Below, one piece after another: positions 6,070-8,475 of a DNA stretch of 8,475 nucleotides (its first letter is position 1; every line of letters starts with the position of its first letter). A model generated the notes under the pieces. It worked only from the letters and a program-made list of their open reading frames with translations, was not told the origin of the DNA and ran no database searches. A program made the translations under genes and the position numbers. Source of the stretch: Flavobacteriaceae bacterium. Its GTDB lineage: Bacteria > Bacteroidota > Bacteroidia > Flavobacteriales > Flavobacteriaceae. The DNA lies in NCBI GenBank assembly GCA_947461915.1, contig CANHNG010000057.1, forward strand, positions 1 through 8,475, in the 5' to 3' direction.

Positions 6070-8475
6070 AAAACAAATTACTTTTTCGAAAAGCAGTAAC
6101 ACAGCTTTTTTTCAGTCTGTGTTTAATGCTATGTTGCGCCAACTCAAGTTGGGGGCAACAAGTTATTGGCTCCTATCCAGTTATGGATGGAGGATTTGAA
6201 GGGCAGACAGTCGCGACTCTGCCGATTACCGCTGTCGCTCCTGCGGTAAATACTACTTGGGCTTATGGGACATCTGGAACTACGGCTATTAGCAATACGG
6301 GTTCAGGGACTACAGGTCCCAGAACGGGTAGTAAATATGCTGTTGTATCTGTTAATTCTACAACAATAGGTAGGCAGCTTATATCTCCTTCGGCTACAAC
6401 TACGATAACATCAGGTTCTTATGTTGTTCAGTATTATACAAGAAATGCTACTGCTTCAATGTTTTCAATCCCTGTGGGTGTAGGAACAGTAGGTAATAAT
6501 TATGCGGGTGATGGAAAAAATACTACTACTACTTGGAATAAAGTTACCCAAGTGGTTACCTCATCAGCCACAGATTTAACATCTTCTGTTGTTGCTTTTC
6601 GTACAAAGCTTGCAACTGGACAAACTAGTGGAGGTTTTGACGTAGATGACGTTGTGATATATGCAGGTACATCAGCAGACGGTGCAGCACCTGTTGCGGC
6701 AAGCGGTGGTGCAGTAAGCGGTCTTAATGTAAGTTGGACAGCATCGTCAGATGTTGATGGCGGAGGATATATGGTCGTTCGTTATTCGACAATTCCTCAA
6801 CCTGATAATGATCCGAATACAAACGGTATTTATGCCGTAGGGAATACCATAACCAGTGGAGTTGTTCCCTTAACCGGAACGGTCGTATATTTAGGAACGG
6901 GTACTTCTTTTACAGATGCTGTTGCCGGATCTACGTCAGGTAGTGATTATTATAAAGTTTATACAGTAGATAAAGCATTCAATTATGCTACTGAAATTAC
7001 AGCAACTGCAGTGGTTTCTTCTACACCTACTATCACTTCATCATCTGAACTTTTGACTGGCTTCAACTATACAGGAATGGGACCATCTGCTTCGCAATCG
7101 TTTTTGGTTTCAGGGTCGAATTTAACGAATAATTTAGTGGTGAGTACTGCATCAACAGATTTTGAGTTGTCAAGTGATAATTTTGCCACTGCGGGGGCGT
7201 CAAGCATTAGTTTGTCAGGAACTACAGTTGCTAGTACAACCCTGTATGTTCGATTGAAAGCTAGTTTGACAGGCGGTCTTAAAACCGCAACGGTGACCAT
7301 AGCTTCAACCGGAGCTAATACTTTGCCTACTCTTTCTCTTTCAGGTAGCGTACAAGCCGTTTATTATTATAATGGTTCAGGTTTGGTATCATCAAATACA
7401 AGTTGGGGTGAAAATTCAGACGGAACGGGTGCCAATCCAGCTGACGTGACGGCGGCCTATACAAATTTTGTGATCGCTAATGGTAATGCAACCACAGCTG
7501 CTTCTTGGACCTTAGGTTCAAATTCTAAAGTAATTGTAGGAAACGGTTCCGCAGTTAGCTTGACTGTTGCCGATACGTTCCCAATAACAGGAACAATCGA
7601 TGCCACTGCTTCGGGTAGTGTTGTGTGGAAACATCTTTTGAGCTCTCCTACTTTTGGAACATTAGACAATGCCTCTGAGGTGCATTTCCAACCGGCTGCT
7701 GCGGCCAGTTATTCTTTTGGAGCAAGTACCGCTTATGGCAATTTGTTTATTGATGGTGTAGGGGTAGTGTCAGTTTCTAATACAGCAAGTACACCTACTG
7801 TTAAAACAGCACTTACTGTAGCATCAGGGTCAACATTGTCTTTTACCTCTAATGCCAACCCAACAATCTCTATTAATGCAACGGCTACTGCCACTATAAA
7901 CGGAAAAGTAATTACCTTTAAGGCAACTGGTCTTTTTGTTGCAGGAGGAAGTATACCATTAATTGGTGCAGCAACCTTAGTTCTTGGACCTACAAGTACC
8001 ATAGAATTTGGTAGACCTACTACTGCACAAAGCGTTACAGGTTTGCCTGTAGGAGTTAACTATGCTAACCTTATTTTGTCAGATGGTGGTTCTTCTGCTG
8101 CTTCTGCTAAAACTATCGCGACTCCATTTACAGTTAATGGTACATTAACAATCAATTTAGCTACTCCGGCTTTTAGCACTATTTCTGCTGCTAGTAATAT
8201 CACTATGGCAAATGGGTCAACGGTTGTTATGACATCGGGAGTGCTTGGTGCCATACCATCTTTTGCAAATGGAAGTAAATTTAACGTTACCTATAATGGT
8301 AATGGTAAGACTCAAATAATTGGTGCCACTACTGCAAGTTCAACTAATGTGACATTGACTTCGTCCAATGCAGCTATTGTTGCCGGTATGACCGTAACGG
8401 GTACTCCTATACCAGCCGGTACTACTGTGGCTTCTATATCTGGAACAGCGCTTGTGCTTTCAGCTGCTGCAACAG
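6066..8475 (+). CDS. Very large secreted Ser/Thr/Ala-rich adhesin-like protein, 3' end missing
   Basis: The frame stays open from the ATG at 6066 to the window end: 803 full codons and no stop. Residues 1-30 are a signal peptide (MKNKLLFRK, a hydrophobic core, then SSWG before Gln31). Residues about 36-200 (DGGFEGQ ... FDVDDVVIYAG) resemble a jelly-roll carbohydrate-binding-like domain. About 206-316 look Fn3-like (LNVSWTASSDVDGGGYMVVR ... DYYKVYTVD). About 319-429 match a domain frequent in flavobacterial secreted proteins (SSELLTGFNYTGMGPSASQS ... LYVRLKA ... LSLSGSV). About 430-543 match the YYYNGSG...SWGENSDGTGANP module. After that come beta-repeat modules, and GMTVTGTPIPAGTTVASISG (774-793). 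Cysteine is nearly absent after the signal peptide. The pattern fits a type IX secretion cargo on the cell surface acting in adhesion or glycan binding, but the C-terminal sorting domain is not visible. The ATG at 6066 is chosen because it directly precedes the signal peptide. Confidence 0.88.
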   Translation, partial: MKNKLLFRKAVTQLFFSLCLMLCCANSSWGQQVIGSYPVMDGGFEGQTVATLPITAVAPAVNTTWAYGTSGTTAISNTGSGTTGPRTGSKYAVVSVNSTTIGRQLISPSATTTITSGSYVVQYYTRNATASMFSIPVGVGTVGNNYAGDGKNTTTTWNKVTQVVTSSATDLTSSVVAFRTKLATGQTSGGFDVDDVVIYAGTSADGAAPVAASGGAVSGLNVSWTASSDVDGGGYMVVRYSTIPQPDNDPNTNGIYAVGNTITSGVVPLTGTVVYLGTGTSFTDAVAGSTSGSDYYKVYTVDKAFNYATEITATAVVSSTPTITSSSELLTGFNYTGMGPSASQSFLVSGSNLTNNLVVSTASTDFELSSDNFATAGASSISLSGTTVASTTLYVRLKASLTGGLKTATVTIASTGANTLPTLSLSGSVQAVYYYNGSGLVSSNTSWGENSDGTGANPADVTAAYTNFVIANGNATTAASWTLGSNSKVIVGNGSAVSLTVADTFPITGTIDATASGSVVWKHLLSSPTFGTLDNASEVHFQPAAAASYSFGASTAYGNLFIDGVGVVSVSNTASTPTVKTALTVASGSTLSFTSNANPTISINATATATINGKVITFKATGLFVAGGSIPLIGAATLVLGPTSTIEFGRPTTAQSVTGLPVGVNYANLILSDGGSSAASAKTIATPFTVNGTLTINLATPAFSTISAASNITMANGSTVVMTSGVLGAIPSFANGSKFNVTYNGNGKTQIIGATTASSTNVTLTSSNAAIVAGMTVTGTPIPAGTTVASISGTALVLSAAAT
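6132..6160 (+). repeat. Hairpin inside the signal-peptide coding region
   Basis: TGTTGC (6132-6137) pairs with GCAACA (6155-6160), and CCAAC (6139-6143) with GTTGG (6148-6152). A one-by-two internal loop separates the stems and a TCAA tetraloop closes them. It spans the end of the signal-peptide codons of the large surface protein. It is the most G/C-rich structure near that start and could slow early translation, or it may only reflect codon choice. Confidence 0.35.
7734..8300 (+). repeat. Two diverged beta-repeat modules in the adhesin
   Basis: The protein motif Y-[GA]-N-L-[FI]-[IL]-x-D-G occurs at residues 557-565 (YGNLFIDGV) and, as YANLILSDG, at 666-674, about 109 residues apart. In each copy a T-rich strand and a [LT]-T-[VI] segment (KTALTVASG; NGTLTINLA) follow 20-25 residues later. 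Such YxNLxLxG...xGxLTI units are common in long flavobacterial surface proteins and suggest a stacked beta-helix-like rod. The DNA of the copies is too diverged to be a recent duplication. Confidence 0.45.

Noticed and set aside
7067..8254. Four minus-strand open frames of 64-89 codons
   Set aside because: They lie antisense to the adhesin; Ser/Thr/Ala/Gly-rich codons leave the opposite strand free of stops and give Val/Ala/Leu-rich translations. The sense frame is continuous and has domains.
1..8475. CRISPR array, tRNA, rRNA, intact insertion sequence
   Set aside because: No regularly spaced repeats, cloverleaf, conserved rRNA segments or transposase frame were seen on either strand.

Overview
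The window looks like a piece of a Bacteroidota chromosome, most likely from the class Flavobacteriia (Flavobacterium or a close relative). The evidence is low G+C, A-rich stretches before start codons in place of strong Shine-Dalgarno sites, signal peptides cleaved just before Gln, a TAnnTTTG promoter element, and protein families typical of the phylum. These are secreted sulfatases, a macroglobulin/TonB-plug-like protein and a very large Ser/Thr/Ala-rich surface protein of the kind exported by the type IX secretion system. No rRNA, tRNA, CRISPR array or intact insertion sequence was seen.

Left part (1-2676): three plus-strand genes lie head to tail with 2 and 25 nt between them, so they probably form one operon. 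They are the C-terminal part of a type I sulfatase cut by the window edge, an exported aldose 1-epimerase (mutarotase), and an exported alpha/beta-hydrolase esterase. Sulfate removal, ester removal and anomer conversion in the periplasm would fit the late steps of breaking down a sulfated, possibly galactose-containing polysaccharide. The substrate is an inference.

Middle part (2677-5460): after 113 nt comes a 787-residue exported protein with an N-terminal macroglobulin-like (MG2) domain and a C-terminal TonB-plug-like domain but no beta-barrel. Its role is unknown. After another 109 nt comes a 65-codon gene for a lysine-rich protein with one C-terminal membrane helix. It is followed by a clear intrinsic terminator at 5480-5517.

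Non-coding part (5461-6065): about 600 nt without a convincing gene. It holds the terminator, a 19-nt-spaced direct repeat, small palindromes, a possible minus-strand terminator, a possible insertion-sequence end, a promoter -7 element, and a 9-codon leader reading frame whose stop overlaps the next start.

Right part (6066 to the end): one open reading frame of more than 803 codons runs off the window. It has a signal peptide, a jelly-roll/carbohydrate-binding-like domain, an Fn3-like domain, a domain seen in many flavobacterial secreted proteins, and then repetitive beta-structure modules. It is probably a large type IX-secreted adhesin, but the C-terminal sorting domain that would prove this lies outside the window.
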